From: Lachnospiraceae bacterium | Lineage (GTDB): Bacteria > Bacillota > Clostridia > Lachnospirales > Lachnospiraceae | Direction of reading: 5' to 3' | Length of the DNA: 52,474 nt | NCBI GenBank assembly: GCA_015057445.1 | Contig: SVEI01000012.1 | Location: 1-52,474, forward strand | Part shown: positions 8,689 to 17,297 of the stretch, piece by piece | Numbering within the stretch: position 1 is the first letter of the stretch | Layout: every line of letters starts with the position of its first letter | Made by a program: the position numbers and the translations under genes | The notes under the pieces: model-generated | Databases searched by the model: none | Told to the model about the DNA's origin: nothing | Seen by the model: only the letters and a program-made list of their open reading frames with translations

Positions 8689-9441
8689 ATGGACACATAT
8701 TCAATACAAAATGAACATAATAAGGAAACCTTCCGTAATGGTATGAGGGATGGTATTCCTATAGCATTAGGATACTTAGCGGTATCCTTTTCTCTTGGTA
8801 TTGCTGCTAAAAATGTTGGACTTACACCTGCTCAAGGCTTTTTAGTTAGTATTTTATGTAACGCTTCAGCGGGAGAATATGCAGGGTTTACATCTATTGG
8901 TGCAATGGCTGCTTATTTAGAGATAGCATTAGCTACACTGGTTGCTAATGCCAGATATATGCTTATGAGCTGCGCTATGAGTCAAAGAATGGATCCTAAG
9001 ATGCCTTTTTTTCATAGATTTACTATGGCCTTTCATGTAACTGATGAATTATTTGGTATAGCTATAGCTAGACCAGGGTATTTGAATCCATATTATTCTT
9101 ATGGAGCTGCTTTAGTAGCTTCGCCTGCATGGGGAATTGGAACTATGCTTGGTGTTATCGCTGGTAATATGTTACCGATAAGGCTTGTTAGTGCATTTAG
9201 TGTTGCTCTTTATGGAATGTTTTTGGCAGTTATTATACCTCCAGCAAGGAAAAGTAAGATAGTAGCGGGTTTAATTATAATTTCTTTTGTACTTAGCTAT
9301 TTAGCTGCTACCTTGCCGGTTGTAAGTGAACTATCTGAGGGAACAAGAACAATTATACTTACTGTTGTTATTGCATCATTGGCTGCAATTGTTTTTCCAG
9401 TTCCAGTACAAAATGACGTGGAGGTGACAGCTGATGAATAA
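8689..9441 (+). CDS. azlC: AzlC family branched-chain amino acid exporter, large subunit
   Basis: Integral membrane protein of 250 residues that with AzlD forms the branched-chain amino acid (and analogue) efflux pump. The family N-terminus FRNGMRDGIPIALGYLAVSFSLGI and the segment ASAGEYAGFTSIGAMAA are recognisable, followed by five or six further hydrophobic helices. The start at 8689 (MDTYSIQ) is preferred over a possible earlier in-frame start at 8548, because it has SD TTAGGAGA directly upstream and the longer version would run deep into the preceding EAL gene. The stop overlaps the azlD start by 8 bases, giving translational coupling as usual for this pair. It is probably read from the EAL gene's promoter. 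Confidence 0.9.
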   Translation: MDTYSIQNEHNKETFRNGMRDGIPIALGYLAVSFSLGIAAKNVGLTPAQGFLVSILCNASAGEYAGFTSIGAMAAYLEIALATLVANARYMLMSCAMSQRMDPKMPFFHRFTMAFHVTDELFGIAIARPGYLNPYYSYGAALVASPAWGIGTMLGVIAGNMLPIRLVSAFSVALYGMFLAVIIPPARKSKIVAGLIIISFVLSYLAATLPVVSELSEGTRTIILTVVIASLAAIVFPVPVQNDVEVTADE

Positions 9442-9733
9442 TTACGTATATATTCTAATAATGGCAGTTGTGACCTATGCAATTAGAGTTTTGCCACTTA
9501 CACTAATTAAAGGTCAAATAAAGAATAGATTTCTTCAATCATTCCTTTATTATGTACCATATGTAACTTTAGCTGTCATGACATTTCCTGCTATAGTTAA
9601 TGCTACCCAAAGTTCGATTTCGGGTATAGCTGCATTAGTGATAGGTATAATTGTTGCTTGGTTGGGATTTGATTTATTTAAAACAGCAGTATCCTGTTGC
9701 TTGGTTGTTTTGATATTAGAATTATTTTTATAA
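9434..9733 (+). CDS. azlD: AzlD family branched-chain amino acid exporter, small subunit
   Basis: A 99-residue membrane protein, the normal size for AzlD, with three to four hydrophobic helices. The family signature ITYAIRVLPL-like stretch is present as VVTYAIRVLPLTLI at residues 12-25, followed by FLQSFLYYVPYVTLAVMTFP, as in AzlD proteins. It overlaps azlC by 8 bases and is the last gene before a terminator, so azlC and azlD are made together in equal amounts. Confidence 0.9.
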   Translation: MNNYVYILIMAVVTYAIRVLPLTLIKGQIKNRFLQSFLYYVPYVTLAVMTFPAIVNATQSSISGIAALVIGIIVAWLGFDLFKTAVSCCLVVLILELFL

Positions 9734-9801
9734 TCATTTCAATTTTGAGGATAATTATAATCATAACTAGAATTAAACTTAAATTATAAATAAGGAATTA
9801 T

Positions 9802-9853
9802 AATCTGTATATATAAGGTAATATAAATTTGCCTTATTTATGCAGATTTTTTG
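9802..9853 (+). terminator. Rho-independent terminator after azlD
   Basis: AATCTG (9802-9807) pairs with CAGATT (9843-9848), with an inner AT-rich stem ATAAGG / CCTTAT and one or two mismatches. A T-run follows. Confidence 0.75.
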
Positions 9854-9864
9854 TTTAAAAGCTA

Positions 9865-9893
9865 TTGAGAAAAGTACAATTAAGGGATATAAT
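9865..9893 (+). promoter_or_regulatory. Probable promoter of prfC
   Basis: TTGAGA (9865-9870), 17-bp spacer, TATAAT (9888-9893). A second TATAAT at 9906-9911 lacks a matching -35. The leader to the prfC start is about 60 nt. Confidence 0.6.
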
Positions 9894-9962
9894 AAGCTAT
9901 GTATGTATAATATGGATAAATTATGTCTTGACATATATTAATATATTTACTTGGAGGACATT

Positions 9963-11558
9963 ATGTCAGATCAGTTAAGAAATGAAATTGAAAGAAGAAG
10001 AACTTTTGCGATTATATCCCACCCTGATGCAGGTAAGACCACACTTACAGAGAAATTTCTTCTCTATGGTGGTGCAATTAATACAGCCGGCTCAGTAAAA
10101 GGTAAGGCAAATTCAAAATACGCTGTATCAGATTGGATGCAGATTGAAAAGGATAGAGGTATCTCGGTAACATCATCCGTATTACAGTTTAATTACGATG
10201 GATATTGTATCAATATTCTTGATACACCAGGACATCAGGATTTCTCAGAGGATACCTATAGAACTCTTATGGCTGCTGATTCTGCAGTAATGGTTATAGA
10301 TGCATCTAAGGGTGTTGAAGCACAGACGATCAAACTTTTTAAGGTTTGTGTCATGAGACATATACCTATATTTACATTTATAAATAAGATGGATTTGGAG
10401 GCTAGAGATTCATTTGAACTTCTTGATGAGATAGAAAAGGTGCTTGGTATTAGAACTTGTCCTATAAACTGGCCTATAGGCTCAGGAAAACGATTTAAAG
10501 GAGTTTATGATAGAGAAACTAAGAATGTTTCAAAGTTTACGGCTGTATCTGTAGGTGGTGCAAAGAGTGCAGCTAAGGAAGAATTTAGTGTAGATGATCC
10601 TAATCTTAAAGAGGAGATTGGAGATGAACTATACGAACAACTTTTTGAAGAAATCGAACTACTTGATGGGGCATCAGATGAGTTTGATCAAGAGCTTGTG
10701 GATAAAGGTGAGTTGTCTCCTGTGTTCTTTGGTTCAGCGCTTACAACCTTTGGTATTGAGACCTTTTTAGAGCATTTTCTTAAGATGACTCAGTCACCAC
10801 TTCCTAGAGAGTCAAATGAGGGTGCAATAGATCCAATGAATGATTTCTTCTCTGGTTTTGTATTTAAGATACAGGCGAATATGAATAAGGCTCATCATGA
10901 TAGAATAGCATTTATGAGAATTTGCTCGGGTAAGTTTGATGCTACAAAGGATGTGTATCATGTTCAAAGCAAACGTAAGATGAAACTCTCGCAGCCACAG
11001 CAGATCATGGCGCAAGATAGAAAAATTATTGAAGAGGCTTATGCGGGAGATGTTATTGGTATTTTTGACCCTGGTATTTTCTCAATTGGAGATACAATTA
11101 CTGTTCCAGGTAAAAAGTTCGAGTATGAAGGAATACCTACATTTGCACCGGAACATTTTTGTAGATTGGTTCCGCTTGATTCTATGAAGAAGAAACAGTT
11201 TATGAAGGGAGTTACACAGATAGCTCAGGAAGGTGCTATACAGATATTCCAGGATTATCTACTTGGAATGTCAGAGATAATAGTTGGTGTTGTAGGTGTA
11301 CTTCAATTCGATGTATTAAAATACAGACTTGAAAATGAATATGGTTGTGATGTTCGTATGGAGCCGCTACCATATAACTATATAAGATGGGTTAAAGATC
11401 CAACCACTGATTTGAATAAACTTAGTAGAATTAGTGATTGTAAGAAGGTTAAGGATATGAAAGATAATCCGCTATTGTTATTTGCAAATGAGTGGTCAAT
11501 CAGAATACTTTTAGAGCATAATGAAGGACTTGAACTTACTGATTTCCGCAAGAATTAG
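9963..11558 (+). CDS. prfC: Peptide chain release factor 3
   Basis: Translational GTPase RF3, which removes RF1/RF2 from the ribosome after peptide release. 531 residues from the chosen start, close to the 529 of Escherichia coli RF3. G1 is HPDAGKTT, G3 DTPGHQDF, G4 NKMD, with the RF3-specific RRTFAIISHPDAGKTTLTEK near the N-terminus. Domain II and the C-terminal RF3 domain (YLLGMSEIIVGVVGVLQFDVL) follow. The start ATG at 9963 has SD GGAGG at 9953-9957; a TTG at 9951 overlaps this SD and is not a credible start. The next gene begins 15 bases after the stop, so prfC probably shares a transcript with the tubulin-like gene. Confidence 0.96.
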   Translation: MSDQLRNEIERRRTFAIISHPDAGKTTLTEKFLLYGGAINTAGSVKGKANSKYAVSDWMQIEKDRGISVTSSVLQFNYDGYCINILDTPGHQDFSEDTYRTLMAADSAVMVIDASKGVEAQTIKLFKVCVMRHIPIFTFINKMDLEARDSFELLDEIEKVLGIRTCPINWPIGSGKRFKGVYDRETKNVSKFTAVSVGGAKSAAKEEFSVDDPNLKEEIGDELYEQLFEEIELLDGASDEFDQELVDKGELSPVFFGSALTTFGIETFLEHFLKMTQSPLPRESNEGAIDPMNDFFSGFVFKIQANMNKAHHDRIAFMRICSGKFDATKDVYHVQSKRKMKLSQPQQIMAQDRKIIEEAYAGDVIGIFDPGIFSIGDTITVPGKKFEYEGIPTFAPEHFCRLVPLDSMKKKQFMKGVTQIAQEGAIQIFQDYLLGMSEIIVGVVGVLQFDVLKYRLENEYGCDVRMEPLPYNYIRWVKDPTTDLNKLSRISDCKKVKDMKDNPLLLFANEWSIRILLEHNEGLELTDFRKN

Positions 11559-11573
11559 GGGAGGAAAAGGTAT

Positions 11574-14099
11574 ATGATACTTATTGATACGCAAAAAGAA
11601 GAATTTGCCAGATTGAAAGACATAAGAATATTTGGTAAAGAAGAGGATGGTAATAGATTTAATCGCGATTACCTTGTAATTGGTCTTGGTGGTGCAGGGG
11701 GTAAAGTAGTTTGTAATCTTAAAGGAATGTTAATGAATCAGATTAAACCAGAGGATAACATTAATTTCCTTATGATTGATTCTGATATTCCTAGTATGGA
11801 GCAATCTATAGAAGATAGCAAGGAAGGAATAGGTCTTAATGCGCTTGAAATTATTAGTATTTATAGACCTAATATAGATACTATTCTAGAAAATGGTATT
11901 CTCAATAATCCAGTACATCCAAATCTTGCTAATTGGATGAGACCTGATTTCCCTAATATTACTCTTGGCCGTGATGGAGCAAATGGTAATAGACAGATAG
12001 GTAGACTTATGTTTTCTAATGCTTATGAAGATATGAGAATACTTTTGTTTGACAAGGTTAAGGAAGCCTATGAACGTTCAACTACTGGAAAATTAGATGT
12101 AATATTAGTAACAAGTGTTGCTGGTGGAACAGGTAGTGGTATAGTTGCAGATGTTGCATATAATATAAGAGCATTAGCTAAAGTTAAAAAATGGCAGAAC
12201 TTTAGACTTGGAGGATGCCTTCTTATGCCAGATTGTCATTTTGGTAATCTTTCAATATCTGAAGATCCTGAAAAAGTTGCCTTACTTAACGCAAATGGAT
12301 GTGCAACTTTAAAAGAAATAGATTATCTTATGAGAATAATTGATAAGCCAGATGGATTTATTTCAGAGAGCACAACTCACAGATTGTGTATGAAAGAAAA
12401 TATATTTGATGCATGTCTTTTAGTTTCAGGTAAGAAAGATGAGCAGGGATATATTCCAGATGGAGTTATATTTAGTGATACAGCTTATTTCTTATACAAG
12501 CTTGCTACTAATAAATATATTGGTTCTGAGATGCTTGGTGAAGATAGAGAACTTCTAAGAGATACATTCTTCAAGCGTGATGCAAGAGGTTATTACAAAG
12601 TAATAAATGAAGCTGATTACAAAGTCCCAATTAAGGAGATTGAGAATATATGTGAGCATCAGTTATTTAATGAGGCATATAAGAGAATTCATGATCCGTC
12701 AGCATTGAAGAGTGTTATCGACTTAAGTATAGAAAAAGCTTTGGCTGATATAAGAAAATTCTTAAGTGATAAACCAGGAACTGAAATAAATTTGGATTTA
12801 CCTGGCCTGATTAAAATTGGACAATATGAAAGACCAATATATAAAGATATCAAGAAGGGTACAGAGAAATTCAGAAGTGGTATGGCAAGACAGCTTAATG
12901 ATATTAAGCTGGATGTTCCAATATTAATGAAATCTGTTAAGAATAAGCTTATCCAAAGTTTAAATGCAGAAATAGATAATACCATTAAACATCATGGACC
13001 GTTTATAGCTATGCATATGATTGGTGCTGAAGGTATAGTTGGTTTAGAGAACGATACTGGTATGATTAAGGCTTTAAAAGAACTTGAGCAACTTCAAAGA
13101 TCATATCAATCAACTGGTGAATATAGTAGAATTATCGAATCTATTCAAGCAATGGTATCAAAGAAACTCTTTGCATTTCCATCAGCGAAAAGAGAGGCTG
13201 AAAGTGGATATTATGATGCCTGTGTAAAAGAAGCACTTTCGTCAGAGCGTACAATTCTTGTGGACGGATTTGATTCACAGGATGTGTTTGGAGATACTAT
13301 TAGAATGCTTCGTCAGAAAGCAGAAAGACTTAATGATATTTTTTCACAATTTGATGAAGATTTAAAATATGCAGTTGAGGATCTTGCAATTAGAGGTAAG
13401 AGAACCATAGATTATCTCCTTAAAGAGGCAAAGCATAAAGAGTTTTTACCATCTGACTTTATTACTGAAGCAAGAATTAACGAAGTTAAGAAAGGCATAA
13501 TTGATATTTATACTAGAAATGAAATTAACATTGATAATGGTAGACCAATAGTAGTAAAAGATGTTTTGGAGAAGGTATACAAGAATGCTTTGATTGGCAT
13601 CGGCGTGTATGCTCCTGAAAAGCTTATTTCTGTTGCATTTTCTGAGAGAATACCATCTCTTCAGGAGACAAATATTATGTTTGTTTCACCTACAAATGAT
13701 AGAAGAGAGGATATTATGGCAGATGTTGCTAAGGCATTTGTTGAGGGTTCTAAAGAAAAAACACAGAAAAAGAAACTTTGTTTAATTAAAGATGGCTATG
13801 AAGCAGGTCTTATTAACAAAAAATACATTTCTCTTCCTGATGGCATGCCATATTTTAGTAAGGCAGTAAAAGAGTTATACAAGTCAGAGCCTTATAATGA
13901 AAAAGAAGATACTATAACAACTAACAAAGGTGAACTAGAGATTTCTGTAGATGATATGTATATTGCAGTTCCGTTATCTGCTCTTTGTTGTGCAGAGGAT
14001 ATGCAAGATGCCTATAACAGAGTAAATTCTGATGTTTATTATGGACTTCACACAGATGAGGTTAATAAAGATATGAGGATGTACGAGAATATAGTTTAA
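11574..14099 (+). CDS. Large tubulin/FtsZ-like GTPase (Tubulin_2-like)
   Basis: An 841-residue protein with an N-terminal tubulin/FtsZ-type GTPase fold. The first nucleotide-binding loop is VIGLGGAGGKVV (about residues 32-43), and the diagnostic tubulin signature appears as AGGTGSG (183-189), preceded by VILVTSV. NRQIGRLMF and the Asn-rich loops fit the fold. Residues after about 400 form a long, mostly helical charged region unlike FtsZ, which is only 350-450 residues and has its own locus. The protein most resembles the poorly known bacterial 'tubulin-like' (Tubulin_2) family. No membrane helix is seen. SD GGGGAGGAAAAGG lies before the ATG. It follows prfC by 15 bases and ends at a strong hairpin before RNase HI. 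Function (filament formation, cargo) is unknown; the GTP-binding call rests on the motifs. Confidence 0.85.
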   Translation: MILIDTQKEEFARLKDIRIFGKEEDGNRFNRDYLVIGLGGAGGKVVCNLKGMLMNQIKPEDNINFLMIDSDIPSMEQSIEDSKEGIGLNALEIISIYRPNIDTILENGILNNPVHPNLANWMRPDFPNITLGRDGANGNRQIGRLMFSNAYEDMRILLFDKVKEAYERSTTGKLDVILVTSVAGGTGSGIVADVAYNIRALAKVKKWQNFRLGGCLLMPDCHFGNLSISEDPEKVALLNANGCATLKEIDYLMRIIDKPDGFISESTTHRLCMKENIFDACLLVSGKKDEQGYIPDGVIFSDTAYFLYKLATNKYIGSEMLGEDRELLRDTFFKRDARGYYKVINEADYKVPIKEIENICEHQLFNEAYKRIHDPSALKSVIDLSIEKALADIRKFLSDKPGTEINLDLPGLIKIGQYERPIYKDIKKGTEKFRSGMARQLNDIKLDVPILMKSVKNKLIQSLNAEIDNTIKHHGPFIAMHMIGAEGIVGLENDTGMIKALKELEQLQRSYQSTGEYSRIIESIQAMVSKKLFAFPSAKREAESGYYDACVKEALSSERTILVDGFDSQDVFGDTIRMLRQKAERLNDIFSQFDEDLKYAVEDLAIRGKRTIDYLLKEAKHKEFLPSDFITEARINEVKKGIIDIYTRNEINIDNGRPIVVKDVLEKVYKNALIGIGVYAPEKLISVAFSERIPSLQETNIMFVSPTNDRREDIMADVAKAFVEGSKEKTQKKKLCLIKDGYEAGLINKKYISLPDGMPYFSKAVKELYKSEPYNEKEDTITTNKGELEISVDDMYIAVPLSALCCAEDMQDAYNRVNSDVYYGLHTDEVNKDMRMYENIV

Positions 14100-14105
14100 A
14101 TAATT

Positions 14106-14134
14106 TAGGCGGAATACTATATTCCGCCTATTGT
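14106..14134 (+). terminator. Hairpin between the tubulin-like gene and rnhA
   Basis: 10-bp perfect stem TAGGCGGAAT (14106-14115) with ATTCCGCCTA (14121-14130), 5-nt loop. Only a weak T-tail (TTGT) follows and the rnhA ribosome binding site is just downstream, so it may be a partial terminator or an RNA-processing/stability element. Confidence 0.6.
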
Positions 14135-14150
14135 AATAAAGGATGATATT

Positions 14151-14834
14151 ATGGCTAATAAATATTATGCAGTTAAAGTGGGAAAGACGCCTGGTATATA
14201 TCAAACTTGGGATGAGTGTAAAGCCAATGTTGATGGATTTTCTGGCGCTTTATATAAAAGTTTCAAAACAATATCTGAAGCAAATTCTTATTTGGGAATT
14301 AAAGACGAGCTTGATGAACAAATTAATGATAAACCTTCTAAAACTATAAAACCAAATAAAGTGATAAACTATAAGGATGGAGATTCGATAGCTATAGAAT
14401 TAGAGGATTGTGTTTTAGATACACCTTATGCATTTGTAGATGGTTCATTTAATATTTCTAATAGTGTATATGGCTATGGTGGTTTTTTAGTTGCTAATGG
14501 ACAAAAGTATTTTCTTAGTGGGAGTGGCAATGATTCTGAGATGGCATCTATGAGAAATGTTGCTGGAGAAGTTCTTGGAAGTGAAGCAGCGATAAGAAAA
14601 GCTATCGAATTAGGACTTAAGGAATTAACTATTTATTATGATTACTTAGGTATAGAAATGTGGGCGCTAGGTAACTGGAAAAGAAATAAAAAAGGTACAA
14701 TAGCATATTATGATTTTGTAAATAGCATAAGGCATAAAATTGCTCTTCATTTTGTTAAGGTTAAAGGCCATTCAGGTATCGAAGGCAATGAGGAAGCAGA
14801 TTTACTTGCGAAGAAAGCCATAGGAATAGAATAA
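14151..14834 (+). CDS. rnhA: Ribonuclease HI with N-terminal RNA/DNA-hybrid-binding domain
   Basis: Degrades the RNA strand of RNA/DNA hybrids. 227 residues in two parts: an N-terminal caulimovirus-viroplasmin-like hybrid-binding domain (KYYAVKVGKTPGIYQTWDEC, then GALYKSFKTISEA; residues 4-49), and a C-terminal RNase H fold (about 90-227). The four catalytic acids are visible: Asp97 in FVDGS, Glu in NVAGEVLGSE, Asp in YYDYLGIEMW, and Asp in EEADLLAKKA. The segment VKVKGHSGIEGNEEAD is typical of RNase HI. SD AAAGGATG precedes the ATG. It is separated from the tubulin-like gene by a hairpin and ends 2 bases before a bidirectional terminator. Confidence 0.93.
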   Translation: MANKYYAVKVGKTPGIYQTWDECKANVDGFSGALYKSFKTISEANSYLGIKDELDEQINDKPSKTIKPNKVINYKDGDSIAIELEDCVLDTPYAFVDGSFNISNSVYGYGGFLVANGQKYFLSGSGNDSEMASMRNVAGEVLGSEAAIRKAIELGLKELTIYYDYLGIEMWALGNWKRNKKGTIAYYDFVNSIRHKIALHFVKVKGHSGIEGNEEADLLAKKAIGIE

Positions 14835-14836
14835 GA

Positions 14837-14875
14837 AAAAGCTGATAATAAAATTTTATTATCAGCTTTTAGTAT
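14837..14875. terminator. Bidirectional terminator between convergent genes
   Basis: Perfect 34-bp palindrome with arms 14837-14853 and 14854-14870 (core AGCTGATAATAAAA / TTTTATTATCAGCT), flanked by A-runs on one side and T-runs on the other. It serves rnhA on the + strand and the small membrane-protein gene on the - strand, whose last codon lies in it. Confidence 0.85.
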
Positions 14876-15108
14876 TTTATAAGATAGAATAAAAAATGAA
14901 TTAATCCAATTATTACAATAAGGATTATAATACTTAAGAACCATTGGTTGAAAAAAAGACAAAAAAAAGCAGTTATAGCCAATAGTATAAGCATTCCTAT
15001 TGTCATACGTGATAAAGGTTTAATCATATTTGCATCTTTATGAGCTAGTACAAATACGGTTAAATATATAGCACTATATATAACTATTAGTATCAATATT
15101 AGAAACAT
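14869..15108 (-). CDS. Small three-helix membrane protein, unknown
   Basis: A 79-residue protein made almost wholly of hydrophobic helices (residues about 2-21, 33-51 and 54-78), with a short polar loop HKDANMIKPLSR between the first two. I do not recognise the family. It is the only credible - strand gene here. Support comes from a good ribosome binding site on that strand (AAAGGATAATAT directly before the ATG), from its placement opposite a non-coding gap, and from the shared bidirectional terminator at its 3' end. Hydrophobic AT-rich frames can occur by chance, so the call is moderate. Confidence 0.6.
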   Translation of the reverse strand: MFLILILIVIYSAIYLTVFVLAHKDANMIKPLSRMTIGMLILLAITAFFCLFFNQWFLSIIILIVIIGLIHFLFYLIKY

Positions 15109-15191
15109 ATATTATCCTTTCAAAAATATACCTATACAGTAAAATTTTAACATAGCAATAGTAATAATTCAAGAAAATCCGAAAATTCAGT

Positions 15192-15301
15192 TAGTTAATT
15201 CAACTATTTTGATTTATTTATTAAGTATTCAATAAAATTAATAATGAATAAAAGATAGCAAATATTGACAATTGACTAAAACTATGTCAAAATAGTTAAA
15301 T
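15192..15301 (+). promoter_or_regulatory. Probable promoter and operator region of the fatty acid operon
   Basis: The 274-bp gap before accD carries TTGACA (15265-15270), with a weak -10 CAAAAT 17 bp on; a second TTGACT (15272-15277) pairs with TTAAAT at 18 bp. AACTAT-N6-ATAGTT (15280-15297) overlaps the -10 region. A related TAGTT-N5-AACTA lies at 15192-15206, and the 11-mer AACTATTTTGA (15202-15212) recurs inverted at 15287-15297. This looks like paired operator sites for a fatty-acid regulator (FabT or FapR type in other Firmicutes), though the sequence is not a clear match to either consensus. Nothing else is seen in the gap. Confidence 0.5.
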
Positions 15302-15382
15302 AATTTACTTGTGTAAAGCAAAAAATTGTAGAAAATTACCCGATAAGAGTAAATTAACTATTATGAAGTATGGAGAAAGAAT

Positions 15383-16309
15383 ATGAAACTTAATGTAGGT
15401 AACTTTTTTAAGAAGAGAGAATCTAATGAGGTTAAAGTAATTACTTTGAATGAAGAACAGCAAGCAAGTGCTAATATAAAAACGAAGGAGACAGCTGACA
15501 GCATAACAGAAAGTGAAAAAGAAGAAAATGTAGAAACTACAACAGTTTGTCCAAAGTGTAAACAAGAATTTAATAAGCAGGAGATTAAGGATAATCTTAA
15601 TGTTTGTATTGCGTGTGGACATCATTATGTTATATCTGCCGATAAGAGAATGCGTAATTTGGTTGATAAAGGAACATTCAAACCGTTAAAATGTAAAGTT
15701 GCATTTACTAATCCGCTTGAATATCCTGATTACGAAGATAAGATATTATCTTTGCAAGAAAAAACTGGTTTAGATGAAGCTGTATTAGCTGGTACAGCTA
15801 AGATAGATGGATATGATGCTGTTATAGCAGTTATGAGTAGTAAATTTCTTATGGGAAGTATGGGAATTGCTGTTGGAGAAAAGATTACAAATGCAGTTGA
15901 ATATGCAGACAAGAAGAAATTACCTTTAATTATATTTACAGCAAGCGGTGGAGCTAGAATGCAGGAAGGTATAATGTCTCTTATGCAAATGGCTAAAACT
16001 AGTGCTGCAGTTGAAAAGTTTAATAACAATGGTGGATTATATATTTCAGTGCTTACTCACCCAACTACTGGTGGAGTAACTGCAAGCTTTGCTACTCTTG
16101 GTGATATTACTTTAGCAGAGCCTGAAGCGCTAATCGGTTTTGCTGGTCCTAGAGTAATAGAGCAGACTATAGGACAAAAGCTTCCTGAAGGATTCCAAAG
16201 ATCAGAGTTTCTTCAAGAACATGGCTTCGTAGATCAGATAGTACCACGTGATAAGATGAGAGAAACAATTGCACATATTCTTAGATTACACAGCAAGAGA
16301 GGTAAGTAA
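15383..16309 (+). CDS. accD: Acetyl-CoA carboxylase carboxyltransferase subunit beta
   Basis: Beta half of the carboxyltransferase that makes malonyl-CoA for fatty acid synthesis. 308 residues. An N-terminal acidic linker (about 1-54) precedes a Cys4 zinc ribbon (CPKC at about 55, CIAC at about 74), then the crotonase-fold domain with MGSMGIAVGEKI, ASGGARMQEGIMSLMQMAKT and GFAGPRVIEQT. SD GGAGA is 7 bases before the ATG. It is the first gene of the operon and ends 2 bases before accA. The N-terminal linker before the zinc ribbon is longer than in Escherichia coli AccD. No accB or accC gene for the biotin half-reaction is in the window. Confidence 0.96.
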   Translation: MKLNVGNFFKKRESNEVKVITLNEEQQASANIKTKETADSITESEKEENVETTTVCPKCKQEFNKQEIKDNLNVCIACGHHYVISADKRMRNLVDKGTFKPLKCKVAFTNPLEYPDYEDKILSLQEKTGLDEAVLAGTAKIDGYDAVIAVMSSKFLMGSMGIAVGEKITNAVEYADKKKLPLIIFTASGGARMQEGIMSLMQMAKTSAAVEKFNNNGGLYISVLTHPTTGGVTASFATLGDITLAEPEALIGFAGPRVIEQTIGQKLPEGFQRSEFLQEHGFVDQIVPRDKMRETIAHILRLHSKRGK

Positions 16310-16311
16310 AG

Positions 16312-17253
16312 ATGGTTAAAGAGATAGATGCTAAGATTAATGAAATAGATAATGAAATAGAAAAGATAAAGTCGGCTGAAATACTTGATGAAGCTCAGCT
16401 TTATGTATTGAAGAGACAAAAACATGACCTTATTAAAATGTGTAAGAATTTAGATCCACATGATAAGGTATATTTGGCTCGTCATAAAAAGAGACCTAAG
16501 ATTACAGATTATATAGATAATATCTTTGAAGATTTCTTTGAACAACAAGGTGATGACCTTGGTAAAGAAGATGGCAGTATTTATGGTGGAATAGCTATGT
16601 TTAATGGCGTGCCTGTGACTGTTATTGGACATAGAAAAGGAAATGATTTATCTGAAAATTTAAAATGTAATTTTGGTATGCCAGGACCAGAAGGTTATCG
16701 TAAGGCTCTTAGACTTATGAAGCAAGCGGAAAAATTTGGTAGACCAATTATCACATTTATCGATACACCAGGTGCATATCCAGGACTTGAGGCAGAGACA
16801 AATGGACAAGGAACAGCAATAGCTACAAATCTTGCTAAGATGAGCGCATTAAAAGTTCCTGTAATTGCAGTTGTCACTGGTGAAGGTAGTAGTGGTGGAG
16901 CTCTTGCAATTGGTGTTGCTAATAGTGTGCTGATGATGGAGAATGCAGTATATTCCATTTTATCACCTGAAGGATATGCTACTATCCTTTGGAAAGATTC
17001 TACCAGAAGTGATGAAGCCTGTGAGATGATGAAGCTTACTGCTCAAGATTTAAAAGGCTTTAATGTTATTGATGATATTATTCCAGAACCTGTTGGTGGT
17101 GCTCATATTAATCCGAAGGCTGTGTATAGAACAGTAAGTAAATACTTAACAAGGGAATTATCAAAATACTCTAAGATGGATGAGAATGATATAAGTAAAC
17201 ATAGATACAAAAAATTCAGAAATATTGATGCTGAATATTTAAAGTTAATATAA
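16312..17253 (+). CDS. accA: Acetyl-CoA carboxylase carboxyltransferase subunit alpha
   Basis: Alpha half of the carboxyltransferase; pairs with AccD to transfer CO2 from carboxybiotin to acetyl-CoA. 313 residues, normal length. It has an N-terminal helical part (EIDAKINEIDNEIEKIKSAE), then PKITDYIDNIFEDFFEQQGD, GRPIITFIDTPGAYPG, VVTGEGSSGGALAIGVAN and SPEGYATILWKD, all characteristic. It starts 2 bases after accD with the SD (AGAGAGGTAAG) inside the accD end, consistent with coupled translation and 1:1 subunits. Confidence 0.96.
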   Translation: MVKEIDAKINEIDNEIEKIKSAEILDEAQLYVLKRQKHDLIKMCKNLDPHDKVYLARHKKRPKITDYIDNIFEDFFEQQGDDLGKEDGSIYGGIAMFNGVPVTVIGHRKGNDLSENLKCNFGMPGPEGYRKALRLMKQAEKFGRPIITFIDTPGAYPGLEAETNGQGTAIATNLAKMSALKVPVIAVVTGEGSSGGALAIGVANSVLMMENAVYSILSPEGYATILWKDSTRSDEACEMMKLTAQDLKGFNVIDDIIPEPVGGAHINPKAVYRTVSKYLTRELSKYSKMDENDISKHRYKKFRNIDAEYLKLI

Positions 17254-17297
17254 AATGTCCAGGTTTTTACTTGCGATAAATGATTTAAGGAGATATT

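Noticed and set aside
9928-9933. TTGACA just before prfC as its -35
   Set aside because: No acceptable -10 lies 16-18 bp downstream; the place where it should be is the Shine-Dalgarno. The TTGAGA/TATAAT pair upstream is better.
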